NCBI GenBank assembly: GCA_965234545.1
Contig: OZ248348.1
Coordinates: 1,759,827 to 1,823,826, forward strand
From: Methylotenera sp965234545
Lineage (GTDB): Bacteria; Pseudomonadota; Gammaproteobacteria; Burkholderiales; Methylophilaceae
Direction: 5' to 3'
DNA: 64,000 nucleotides
The translations under genes were made by a program, and so were the position numbers. Shown in pieces: positions 51,951 to 59,892 of this stretch; position 1 is the first letter of the stretch; each line of letters begins with the position of its first letter. The notes under the pieces are model-generated. The model saw only the letters and a program-made list of their open reading frames with translations, made no database searches and was not told the origin of the DNA.

Positions 51951-52487
51951 TTATGCTGAAAGGGTATAAGCTAAATTTTGTAACTGATTTTTGACGGATG
52001 CGTCTATCACGGTATCGCCAACAATAATTTTAATGCCGCCTATGAGTTCTGAATCCACTGAAACATTGGCTTCTATTTTTTTACCAAACTTCACTTCTAA
52101 ACGTTTTACTAAATCTTTTACTTCTGCCGCACTTGGTTTGGACGCGGCAATAATTTCCGCTTCCAAGCTACCCTCATCCAATGCTTTGAGTTCTTCGAAA
52201 GCATCGGTAATTGCCGACAACACAGACAGGCGGCGGTATTCCACCAACACCTTGATTAAGTTTTGACCGTATTCATTTAGCTTATCGCCACACACTTTTA
52301 AGAATGCGGCTTGCAGTTCGCTGCTGACTACTTTTGGATCTTGTATGTAAGCTTGCATTTGCGCGTCATTAGCGACGGCCGCTGCAAAACCTAACATTTC
52401 AGACCATTTAGCCAAGGCCTTTTGCTGCTTAGCAAGATTGAATGCGGCAACCGCGTAAGGCCTTGCAATGGTTGATATCTCAGCCAT
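51951..52487 (-). CDS. atpH: ATP synthase delta subunit
   Basis: Peripheral-stalk subunit joining F1 alpha to b. The 178-residue protein has the helical N-domain (STIARPYAVAAFNLAKQQKALAKWSEML) and the C-terminal SELIGGIKIIVGDTVIDASVKNQLQNL. Two bases separate it from atpF. Confidence 0.96.
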   Translation of the reverse strand: MAEISTIARPYAVAAFNLAKQQKALAKWSEMLGFAAAVANDAQMQAYIQDPKVVSSELQAAFLKVCGDKLNEYGQNLIKVLVEYRRLSVLSAITDAFEELKALDEGSLEAEIIAASKPSAAEVKDLVKRLEVKFGKKIEANVSVDSELIGGIKIIVGDTVIDASVKNQLQNLAYTLSA

Positions 52488-52489
52488 GC

Positions 52490-52960
52490 TTATAGCTCCG
52501 CAGCCAGTTTAGCCAACATGTCGCTGTGTGCACTTGCGTTGATTTCTTTACGCAATATTTTTTCAGCACCGGCAACAGCCAAGCTAGATACTTGCGAACG
52601 TAAGCCTTCTTTAGCACGATTGATCTCTTGCTCAATTTCAGCTTTTGCACCAGCAATGATGCGATCGCCTTCTGCCTTAGCCACGCCTTTTGCGTCTTCA
52701 ACGATTTGTGAACCACGCTTCTCAGCTTGGCCTATGATTTCGCTGGCTTTTTGTTTGGCTTCATTCAAGGTGATTTCAGATTTTTTTGCAGCCACTTCTA
52801 ACGCATTTCTGCCTTCAGAAGCCGCAGCCAAACCATCAGCAATTTCCTTTTGGCGCGTTTCAATGGCTGATAACAGCGGCGGCCAAACGAACTTCACTGT
52901 GAACCAAATCAACACAGCAAATGCAATGGCTTGTGCGATAAGTGTAAAGTTAATATTCAT
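52490..52960 (-). CDS. atpF: ATP synthase subunit b
   Basis: Peripheral stalk anchored in the membrane. The 156-residue protein has one N-terminal membrane helix (FTLIAQAIAFAVLIWFTVKFVWPPL) and a long charged coiled coil rich in Ala/Glu/Lys. Length equals the E. coli b subunit. Confidence 0.96.
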   Translation of the reverse strand: MNINFTLIAQAIAFAVLIWFTVKFVWPPLLSAIETRQKEIADGLAAASEGRNALEVAAKKSEITLNEAKQKASEIIGQAEKRGSQIVEDAKGVAKAEGDRIIAGAKAEIEQEINRAKEGLRSQVSSLAVAGAEKILRKEINASAHSDMLAKLAAEL

Positions 52961-53034
52961 TACTTACTCCAATATTTAAGTCGTTTAATTTGCGCCAGGC
53001 ATGAGGCTGCCTGCCGCCAAATTATTTAGGCTAA

Positions 53035-53301
53035 TTACTTAGCAACTACGCTTAATAATGGGTTCGCGAATGCAAACATCATGGCTAGACCTACGCCGAT
53101 AATGAAAGAAGCATCGATCAAACCTAGAAGCAAGAATACTTTACCTTGCAATTGTGGGATCATTTCTGGTTGACGAGCTGCGCCTTCTAGAAAGCTAGCA
53201 CACATAATACCAATACCGATACAAGCACCAGCAGCGCCTAAACCAATAATTAAACCAATACCAACGCCTGTGTAGGCTTGAATCATTGCTAAAGAATCCA
53301 T
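53035..53301 (-). CDS. atpE: ATP synthase subunit c
   Basis: Ring-forming proteolipid. The 88-residue hairpin of two membrane helices has the polar loop ARQPEM and the ion-binding acidic residue Asp in LLLGLIDASFIIGVGLAMMF. The absence of the Na+-site Gln/Glu pattern suggests a proton-type ring. Confidence 0.97.
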   Translation of the reverse strand: MDSLAMIQAYTGVGIGLIIGLGAAGACIGIGIMCASFLEGAARQPEMIPQLQGKVFLLLGLIDASFIIGVGLAMMFAFANPLLSVVAK

Positions 53302-53373
53302 TTTATTACCCTCTCTAAAATTAAACTTACAACTAAAAACTACTAATTAAAAAATAACACTACTTAAAAAAAA

Positions 53374-54207
53374 CTAATGCGATTCATGCGCCATGGCTAA
53401 GTAAACGACCGTTAACATCATGAATATGAAAGCTTGCAATGCCACGATTAAGATGTGGAATATAGACCAGCCGGCGCCTAAAATAGCACCGAATATGGTG
53501 CCGGATACCCCGGTAGCCGCCCACAAGCCTAATAGCAAGAAAATAACCTCACCCGCGTACATATTACCGAACAGTCGCAATGAATGGGACAACGGTTTAG
53601 ACACGTACTCGATTAAGTTGAATAAGAAGTTCGCTGGCCAAACCCAGATTTTGCTGCCGAATGGCGCACAGAATAACTCGTGTACAAAACCGCCTAAACC
53701 CTTCACTTTAACCGAGAAGAATATCATCAAGATCCAAACTGAGAGGGCTAGAGCAAATGTAGTGTTGATGTCTGAAGTTGGAACGGCACGCCACTTAGCG
53801 TGCTCACCACCAAAAAAGGCCACAATGCTGGCAACCCAATCCACCGGCAAGAAGTCCATGGAGTTCATGGCAAACACCCATAAAAATACCGTTAAGGCGG
53901 TTGGGGCAATAAAGCTATGACGGTTACCGTGGAATATGTTTTTGACTTGATCGTCTACGAAATTGAAAATCAGCTCAACAAAGGCTTGGCCTTTGCTAGG
54001 CACGCCGGCCGTTGCTTTGCGTGCCACCAACCAGATCAAACCCATGACAATTAAACCCAATGCCACCGACATCACGAAGGTGTCAACGTGCAAAGTCCAA
54101 AACCCTGCACCCTCACTCACAGGGTGTGCGTTAAAACTTAAATGGTGCTCTATGTATCCAGATGGGGTAAGTCCGTGTTCTGCACTGTTTGCGTGTTCTG
54201 TAGCCAT
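53374..54207 (-). CDS. atpB: ATP synthase subunit a
   Basis: Proton channel of Fo. The 277-residue protein has several membrane helices with the essential Arg in KPLSHSLRLFGNMYAGEVIFLLL and the ending ALQAFIFMMLTVVYLAMAHE. The His-rich N-terminus (EHANSAEHGLTPSGYIEHHLSF) is common in betaproteobacteria. Confidence 0.97.
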   Translation of the reverse strand: MATEHANSAEHGLTPSGYIEHHLSFNAHPVSEGAGFWTLHVDTFVMSVALGLIVMGLIWLVARKATAGVPSKGQAFVELIFNFVDDQVKNIFHGNRHSFIAPTALTVFLWVFAMNSMDFLPVDWVASIVAFFGGEHAKWRAVPTSDINTTFALALSVWILMIFFSVKVKGLGGFVHELFCAPFGSKIWVWPANFLFNLIEYVSKPLSHSLRLFGNMYAGEVIFLLLGLWAATGVSGTIFGAILGAGWSIFHILIVALQAFIFMMLTVVYLAMAHESH

Positions 54208-54241
54208 AATCCGATATTTACTTTAACTAAATGGGTTTAAA

Positions 54242-54616
54242 TTAAACGTTTAATCTACTCAGCGCTGCGCCCGAAAATAGCGCGGCAGCTGCCAATCCAG
54301 CAATCAGCGCAAATGGCACCAACTGCCCGTACACATTAAAAATGATTGCCAACAAAACGACAATCACTAAAATTTTTACCGCTTCCGCTTTTAATAAATT
54401 TAATAAAATAGCGGTTGGATCTTCACTTCGAGCTTGCCTGCTAGCAATCTTACTGGCCATCAGGGCACCGATGATGACCGATGCGCCGCCTAATAATGCC
54501 GACATGCCACCGTGTAATCCCGTTATAACTAGTGCAACTAGCGCAACCGCAATCGTAGCGATCAGCTGAACCTTAAGCATTTTACTAAACACATCGGCTG
54601 TAATGGCTGCTGACAA
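54242..54616 (-). CDS. atpI: ATP synthase subunit I
   Basis: Small membrane protein that aids c-ring assembly. The 124-residue protein has four hydrophobic segments (LIATIAVALVALVITGLHGG, ALLGGASVIIGALMASKIA, AVKILVIVVLLAIIFNVYG, LVPFALIAGLAAAALF). It is first in the operon, after a promoter and leader hairpin. Confidence 0.85.
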   Translation of the reverse strand: MSAAITADVFSKMLKVQLIATIAVALVALVITGLHGGMSALLGGASVIIGALMASKIASRQARSEDPTAILLNLLKAEAVKILVIVVLLAIIFNVYGQLVPFALIAGLAAAALFSGAALSRLNV

Positions 54617-54655
54617 AGACTTAAACCCGGTTAATTGATTGCTTTTATGTTGCTA

Positions 54656-54685
54656 GCTAAACGGTTTTTGGTTGCATCGTTTAGC
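54656..54685 (-). other. Leader hairpin upstream of atpI
   Basis: GCTAAACG and CGTTTAGC form a perfect 8-bp inverted repeat with a 14-nt loop inside the predicted untranslated leader of the atp transcript. There is no T run suited to termination, so a role in mRNA stability or protein binding is possible. Confidence 0.4.
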
Positions 54686-54695
54686 AAAGACCGCG

Positions 54696-54724
54696 ATTCT
54701 GAATTAATAGCGGATTTTAGTCAA
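54696..54724 (-). promoter_or_regulatory. Putative sigma-70 promoter for the atp operon
   Basis: On the minus strand TTGACT and CAGAAT are spaced by 17 bp in the parB-atpI gap, about 80 bp before atpI. Consensus match only. Confidence 0.5.
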
Positions 54725-54751
54725 GAACTTACTATAAGCAAAAAGAAACAC

Positions 54752-55639
54752 TTAGCGCATCATTTTGCTAATAATTTCATCCAACTGATCGAGATTGGCG
54801 TAGTTAATTTTTAATGTGCCTGACCCATTTGCGGCGGCCTTTATCGTTATGCTTGCGCCTAATTTTTCACTTAATGCTTGCTCTAGGCTTAAAACGTCAC
54901 GATTTTGTTTGGTTTTCTGACTTACTTTCTGACCGGCACTTGGCTTGTTTGCAGCCTCGTCAGCTTGGTGTTTTTTTACTAAAGTCTCCGCATCACGCAC
55001 TGAAAAATTATTTTGCACGATTTGCTCAGCCAGCATGACTTGCTGCGCGCCAGACAAACCAATTAAAGTGCGGGCATGGCCCATGTCTATTTTTCCGTGC
55101 ATGAGCATGTCTTGCACCGGGGCAGATAAGCTTAACAAACGCAATAGATTGGACACGGCCACGCGCGAGCGACCAACCGCCAAAGCCGCTTTTTCGTGGG
55201 TCATGTCGAATTCGTCTATCAGGCGTTTAATGCCTTGCGCTTCCTCTAAGGGATTGAGGTTTTCCCTTTGTATGTTCTCAATCAATGCCATGGCCAGAGC
55301 TGATTCATCGGCTATTTCACGCACTAAAACCGGCACCTCTTCTAGGCCAGCCATTTGACTTGCGCGCCAACGCCGTTCACCGGCAATAATTTCATAGCGC
55401 TCGTCATCAATGTGACGCACCAATATAGGCTGCATAATGCCTTGGCTTTTTATCGAGTCGGCCAGTGTTTGCAACGCGGCATCGTCCATGTAACTGCGCG
55501 GCTGGTATTTGCCAGGTTGCAACTGCTCCACTTTTAATATCAGTAAGGAATCGGCCTCACCCACCGAACCCATGTCGCCCGCCAACAGTGAATCCAAGCC
55601 GCGACCCAATCCTCTATTTAAGCCTTTTACTTTAACCAT
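54752..55639 (-). CDS. parB: Chromosome-partitioning protein ParB
   Basis: CTP-dependent clamp that loads at parS and spreads. The chosen ATG at 55639 overlaps the end of parA by 8 bp and gives MVKVKGLNRGLGRGLDSLLAG, about 295 residues. The CTPase motif is YEIIAGERRWRASQMAGLEEVPV, preceded by LQPGKYQPR and followed by ALIENIQRENLNPLEEA; the parS-binding HTH is MTHEKAALAVGRSRVAVSNLLRLL. Its likely target lies at 59824-59839. Confidence 0.96.
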   Translation of the reverse strand: MVKVKGLNRGLGRGLDSLLAGDMGSVGEADSLLILKVEQLQPGKYQPRSYMDDAALQTLADSIKSQGIMQPILVRHIDDERYEIIAGERRWRASQMAGLEEVPVLVREIADESALAMALIENIQRENLNPLEEAQGIKRLIDEFDMTHEKAALAVGRSRVAVSNLLRLLSLSAPVQDMLMHGKIDMGHARTLIGLSGAQQVMLAEQIVQNNFSVRDAETLVKKHQADEAANKPSAGQKVSQKTKQNRDVLSLEQALSEKLGASITIKAAANGSGTLKINYANLDQLDEIISKMMR

Positions 55640-56432
55640 GTTTTTTCTCTTTACGGTTGATGTCTTTTTCACTGACTTCTTTTGCCAGCTCTAAATAAGC
55701 CTGCGCACCTTTGGAATTTTTATCGTAGGTTAAGACCGGCATGCCATAACTTGGGGCCTCGGCCAAACGAATATTGCGAGGAATAATGGTTTTATAAACT
55801 TTATCGCCAAAGTGACTTATTAACTGCGCGGACACTTGCTGAGCCAACATATTGCGATTGTCGAATAGGGTACGCAACAAACCTTCTATTTCCAGGGTGG
55901 GATTCAAACGCGCCCGCACTTTTTTTATGGTGTTGACCAAATCCGACAAGCCTTCTAAGGCATAGTATTCACATTGCATGGGAATCAACACTGCATTGGA
56001 TGCAGTTAAGGCATTAACCGTGACCAAATTGAGCGCAGGCGGGCAATCGAGCAATATGAAATCGTAAGCTTTCGCCCCCTCGCTATTAAGCAATTTGGCT
56101 ATGGCCACTTTTAAGCGGTTTTCCCTAGCCAGCTCATTGACCAATTCCACTTCCGCACCGGCTAAATCTCTGTTGGCTGGGGCAACATCAAATCCACCTT
56201 TAGCGCTACTGACGATCACCTCTTGCAGGGATTTATCACCAATTAAAACGTGGTATATGCTGTGCTTAAGAAAAGCTTTATCGATGCCACTGCCGGTACT
56301 GGCATTGCCCTGCGGATCTAAATCTATCAACAATACCGCTTTACCTAAATTGGCTAGACTGGCCGCCAGATTAACACTGGTGGTGGTCTTACCGACGCCG
56401 CCTTTTTGATTGGTGATAGCTAAAATTTTCAT
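55632..56432 (-). CDS. parA: Chromosome-partitioning ATPase ParA
   Basis: Walker-type ATPase that moves ParB-parS complexes. The 266-residue protein has the deviant P-loop KGGVGKTTTSVNLA, LLIDLDPQGNASTG, FILLDCPPALNLVTVNAL and IPMQCEYYALEGL. It is in the conserved mnmG-rsmG-parA-parB order. Confidence 0.97.
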   Translation of the reverse strand: MKILAITNQKGGVGKTTTSVNLAASLANLGKAVLLIDLDPQGNASTGSGIDKAFLKHSIYHVLIGDKSLQEVIVSSAKGGFDVAPANRDLAGAEVELVNELARENRLKVAIAKLLNSEGAKAYDFILLDCPPALNLVTVNALTASNAVLIPMQCEYYALEGLSDLVNTIKKVRARLNPTLEIEGLLRTLFDNRNMLAQQVSAQLISHFGDKVYKTIIPRNIRLAEAPSYGMPVLTYDKNSKGAQAYLELAKEVSEKDINRKEKKHG

Positions 56433-56452
56433 GGGGGGTGTAATTTTTAATT

Positions 56453-57136
56453 TTATTTTAAGTTTAAAAAAACAAGATGCCGCTCAGCATCCAAACCAGC
56501 TACCTTTAACACTTCAATTTTCACCAGCGCCACGCCATCTTGCTCATCAGCCAAGCGTTGAAATTGTTGCGCGGCCAACTCCTGCTCTGGCAACACGCCT
56601 TTCATGGCTAACCAGAGGCCGGTTTTTGCCAATAAATGCCTGCTTAGTTTAACAAATAGCGCCAGCTCAGAAAACGCGCGAGAAATAATCACATCAAAAC
56701 CGGAACCGTTATTTATGCCATCTGCTTTTAAGGCCTCAACTCGACCGCTGGCCACATGAAAATTGTGCAAGGCCAATTCACCTTTTACCTGACGCATGAA
56801 ACTGGCCTTCTTTTGCACCGAGTCTATGGCCGTCACTTGCAACTCTGGCAAGCATATAGCCAAAGGTATGCTAGGCAAACCGGCCCCAGCACCCACGTCC
56901 AGCAAACTTTTTGCCGACAAAGCCTGCACGTGGGGCAACACACTTAAACTGTCCAATAGGTGCAAGCTTACCATGTCCAAAGGATCGCGGATGGCCGTTA
57001 AATTATGCACTTTGTTCCACTTATCAATCAGCAATAAATAAGCTAGCAATTTGGCCTGTTTATCGGCACTGACCTGCAGCTGCATGGCCAGCAAACCCGC
57101 CTCTAATTTAGAGGCCAACTGCGCCTGCAAGGTCAT
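56453..57136 (-). CDS. rsmG: 16S rRNA (guanine527-N7)-methyltransferase RsmG
   Basis: RsmG methylates G527 of 16S rRNA; loss gives low-level streptomycin resistance. The 227-residue protein has DKWNKVHNLTAIRDPLDMVSLHLLDSL, the SAM site LLDVGAGAGLPSIPLAICLP and ISRAFSELALFV. The ATG overlaps the mnmG stop (ATGA), implying translational coupling. Confidence 0.96.
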   Translation of the reverse strand: MTLQAQLASKLEAGLLAMQLQVSADKQAKLLAYLLLIDKWNKVHNLTAIRDPLDMVSLHLLDSLSVLPHVQALSAKSLLDVGAGAGLPSIPLAICLPELQVTAIDSVQKKASFMRQVKGELALHNFHVASGRVEALKADGINNGSGFDVIISRAFSELALFVKLSRHLLAKTGLWLAMKGVLPEQELAAQQFQRLADEQDGVALVKIEVLKVAGLDAERHLVFLNLK

Positions 57137-59031
57137 GCCAAGCGCTCTACTTTTTTAGCGCGAGATTGGCGCTTTAAGTAAACCAGCAACAATGAAATGG
57201 CCGCGGGTGTAATGCCAGAAATTCGGCTGGCTTGGCCTATGGTTTCCGGTTTTTGTGCGTTCAATTTTTGCTGCGCCTCTATAGGCAGTCCGTGTATTTC
57301 ACGGTAGTCCAAATCACTCGGTAAACTAGTGTTTTCTTGACCGCGGCTACGCGCCACTTCATCGGTTTGTCGGTCTATGTAGCCTTGGTATTTAGCCGCA
57401 ATTTCAACTTGCTCACGCACCGACGGCTCTACCTCACCTAAGCCATCGTCACTTAGGGACAACACATCGGCGTAACTTACTTCCGGCCTGCGCAGCAACT
57501 CAAACAAACTGTATTCGTGCTCCAAAGGCTTACCGAACAATGCCGTCATTTTTTCTGGCGTGATGTTAGCCGGCTGGACAAAGGTTTTTTTAAGGCGCTC
57601 TTGTTCTCGGCTTACCGCTTCTAATTTCGTGCTGAAGGCAGCCCAACGCTCGTCGTCCACCAAACCTAATTGGCGGCCGATTTCCGTTAAACGCATGTCG
57701 GCATTGTCTTCTCTCAACTGCAAGCGGTATTCGGCTCGGCTGGTAAACATACGGTAGGGCTCGGTCACGCCACGGGTGATTAAATCATCCACCAAAACCC
57801 CTAAATACGCTTCATCACGCGCCGGGCACCAGGCGTCTTTACCTTGCGCATACAAAGCCGCATTGGCGCCGGCTAACAAACCCTGAGCAGCGGCTTCCTC
57901 GTAACCGGTTGTACCGTTTATTTGGCCAGCAAAAAACAAGCCGGCCACGGCCTTGGTTTCCAACGATCGTTTTAAACCACGCGGATCGTAATAATCGTAT
58001 TCGATGGCATACCCAGGGCGCAATATGTGCGCTTGCTCCAAGCCCTTGACCGATCTGACCAAGGCCAACTGGATATCAAATGGCAAACTGGTGGAAATCC
58101 CATTAGGGTAAACCTCGTTGGTGTTTAAGCCCTCAGGTTCCAGGAAAATTTGGTGCGACTCTTTGTCGGCGAATCGGTGTATTTTATCCTCAACACTGGG
58201 GCAATAACGCGGTCCGACGCCTTCAATGACACCGGTATACATAGGCGACCTATCCAAACCGCTGCGTATGATATCGTGCGTGCGCTCGTTGGTATGAGTA
58301 ATCCAACAGGGCATTTGCGCCGGGTGTTGAGCGGCGTTGCCTAAAAACGAAAATACCGGCACCGGGTCATCGCCAGGCTGTATGGTCATGACGGAATAAT
58401 CTATGGTTCGACCGTCAATTCTTGGCGGCGTACCGGTTTTCAAACGGCCGGCCGGCAAACCAATTTCACGTAAACGCGCAGCCAAGGAAATGGCCGGTGG
58501 ATCGCCGGCGCGCCCGGCACTGTAACTTTTCATGCCAACGTGAACCAAGCCGCCCAAGAAGGTACCGGCCGTTAGGACCACGGCCTGCGATTTAAAACGT
58601 AAGCCTATCTGCGTAACCACGCCAACAGCCCGATCACCTTCTAAAATAATGTCATCCACGGCTTGTTGAAAAAGCCAAAGATTGGGTTGATTTTCCAAAC
58701 GACGGCGGATGGCGGCTTTGTATAAAACGCGATCAGCCTGTGCCCGCGTTGCTCTAACCGCCGGCCCTTTACTGGAATTTAAGATACGAAACTGTATGCC
58801 ACCTTCATCGGTAGCCGCGGCCATGGCGCCACCGAGCGCATCGATCTCTTTAACCAGATGGCCTTTACCTATGCCCCCTATACTTGGGTTGCATGACATT
58901 TGCCCCAAGGTTTCAATATTATGCGTAAGCAATAGGGTTTTCTGCCCCATGCGCGCGCTGGCCAGCGCAGCTTCGGTGCCGGCATGGCCACCGCCTACAA
59001 CAATCACATCAAAATTATCCGGGTAATTCAT
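57133..59031 (-). CDS. mnmG: tRNA uridine-5-carboxymethylaminomethyl enzyme MnmG (GidA)
   Basis: With MnmE it makes cmnm5U34 in tRNAs. The 632-residue FAD protein has VVGGGHAGTEAALASARMGQKTLLLTHN, CNPSIGGIGKGHLVKEIDALGG, GTPPRIDGRTIDYS, ARDEAYLGVLVDDLITRGVTEPYRMFTSRAEYRLQLREDNAD and the C-terminal MnmE-contacting helices. Length is standard. Confidence 0.97.
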   Translation of the reverse strand: MNYPDNFDVIVVGGGHAGTEAALASARMGQKTLLLTHNIETLGQMSCNPSIGGIGKGHLVKEIDALGGAMAAATDEGGIQFRILNSSKGPAVRATRAQADRVLYKAAIRRRLENQPNLWLFQQAVDDIILEGDRAVGVVTQIGLRFKSQAVVLTAGTFLGGLVHVGMKSYSAGRAGDPPAISLAARLREIGLPAGRLKTGTPPRIDGRTIDYSVMTIQPGDDPVPVFSFLGNAAQHPAQMPCWITHTNERTHDIIRSGLDRSPMYTGVIEGVGPRYCPSVEDKIHRFADKESHQIFLEPEGLNTNEVYPNGISTSLPFDIQLALVRSVKGLEQAHILRPGYAIEYDYYDPRGLKRSLETKAVAGLFFAGQINGTTGYEEAAAQGLLAGANAALYAQGKDAWCPARDEAYLGVLVDDLITRGVTEPYRMFTSRAEYRLQLREDNADMRLTEIGRQLGLVDDERWAAFSTKLEAVSREQERLKKTFVQPANITPEKMTALFGKPLEHEYSLFELLRRPEVSYADVLSLSDDGLGEVEPSVREQVEIAAKYQGYIDRQTDEVARSRGQENTSLPSDLDYREIHGLPIEAQQKLNAQKPETIGQASRISGITPAAISLLLVYLKRQSRAKKVERLA

Positions 59032-59337
59032 TAAATTTTTATATCTTTCAATGGCTTAGTAAGTTTCTCAGCTCAAGCAGAAGCGGGCTTACACAAAGGC
59101 TAGATTTTACTTTAATAGCCGCCAATAGTCATGTAAAAGCGGCTTTTTTAAGTTAGGAAGCCACGACAGATTCTGCAAAATGCTTGTTTGCACCTATGTC
59201 ATAATTCATTAACTAGGCTAAGTGATAATGTGGATGTGAAAAAAATCTAAAGCAAATTGCTTCAATCTGCTTTATCATGTCAGGTGGAACTGTATAGTTT
59301 AGCAAGATCACTTTTATTAATTAAGACGGAGTACCAA

Positions 59338-59781
59338 ATGAAACAATTAAATATTCTTTTAGTAGCATTGCTTGGCCTTACCGCAGTTTCTGCTCAAGCC
59401 AGCGTTGCCAATGCAGAAAAATTAATTATGATTTACACTACCCAAGCTAAAGCGGCCAACCCAGAATACACAGGCCCAACAGTAGCCGATGGTAAATTCT
59501 TCTTTAACCGTAAAGTTAAATTGGGCAACGGCAAAGAAATGGCGTGCGCTTCATGCCACACAGCGAATCCAGCAGACAACGGTAAACACGTTGCCACCCA
59601 TAAAGTAATTCAACCATTATCACCTGCCGTCAATGCAAAACGTTTTGCTGACTTCGAAAAAGTAGAAGCCAAATTCACGCAACATTGCACAGACATTATC
59701 GGTAGCGACTGTACGCCAGCTGAAAAAGCAAGCTACATCACTTACGTATTAACTGAAAAAACACCAAGCGCTAAGAAATAG
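59338..59781 (+). CDS. SHP-type c-type cytochrome (DUF1924)
   Basis: The ATG at 59338 (CGGAG upstream) gives 147 residues with signal peptide MKQLNILLVALLGLTAVSAQA. There is one heme-binding motif CASCH (Cys70, Cys73, His74), then GKHVATHKVIQPLSPAVNAKRFADFEKVEAKFTQHC, with Cys117 and Cys125 likely forming a disulfide. These match the sphaeroides heme protein family, small O2/NO-binding periplasmic cytochromes. It is on the plus strand, against all neighbours. The upstream gap 59032-59337 holds no gene, only a weak hairpin at 59117-59149. Confidence 0.85.
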   Translation: MKQLNILLVALLGLTAVSAQASVANAEKLIMIYTTQAKAANPEYTGPTVADGKFFFNRKVKLGNGKEMACASCHTANPADNGKHVATHKVIQPLSPAVNAKRFADFEKVEAKFTQHCTDIIGSDCTPAEKASYITYVLTEKTPSAKK

Positions 59782-59813
59782 GCTTAGTTTTTTCTGGCCT
59801 GATTTAGGCCAAC

Positions 59814-59849
59814 AAAAAAGCAGTGTTTCACGTGAAACACTGCTTTTTT
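59814..59849. terminator. Perfect 36-bp palindromic bidirectional terminator
   Basis: An 18-bp arm pairs perfectly with its complement; the outer ends are six A and six T. It can end both the cytochrome gene (plus) and transcripts on the minus strand. Its core is the parS sequence. Confidence 0.85.
59824..59839. promoter_or_regulatory. parS centromere-like site
   Basis: TGTTTCACGTGAAACA is the exact 16-bp consensus parS palindrome bound by ParB. It lies about 4 kb from parAB and about 4 kb from the expected origin, the usual distance for a chromosomal parS. No second copy was noticed in the window. Confidence 0.92.
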
Positions 59850-59892
59850 TACGTCCCAGCTCTTTGCACTCTCGGCATTAAGCCCTTGAGGC

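Noticed and set aside
52518..52979. 153-codon frame antisense to atpF
   Set aside because: Fully covered by atpF on the other strand; Ser/Ala-rich shadow frame.
59117..59149. AGCCGC/GCGGCT hairpin with T run upstream of the cytochrome gene
   Set aside because: Six-bp stem with a long loop and no gene to terminate on that strand; kept only as a remark in the cytochrome entry.
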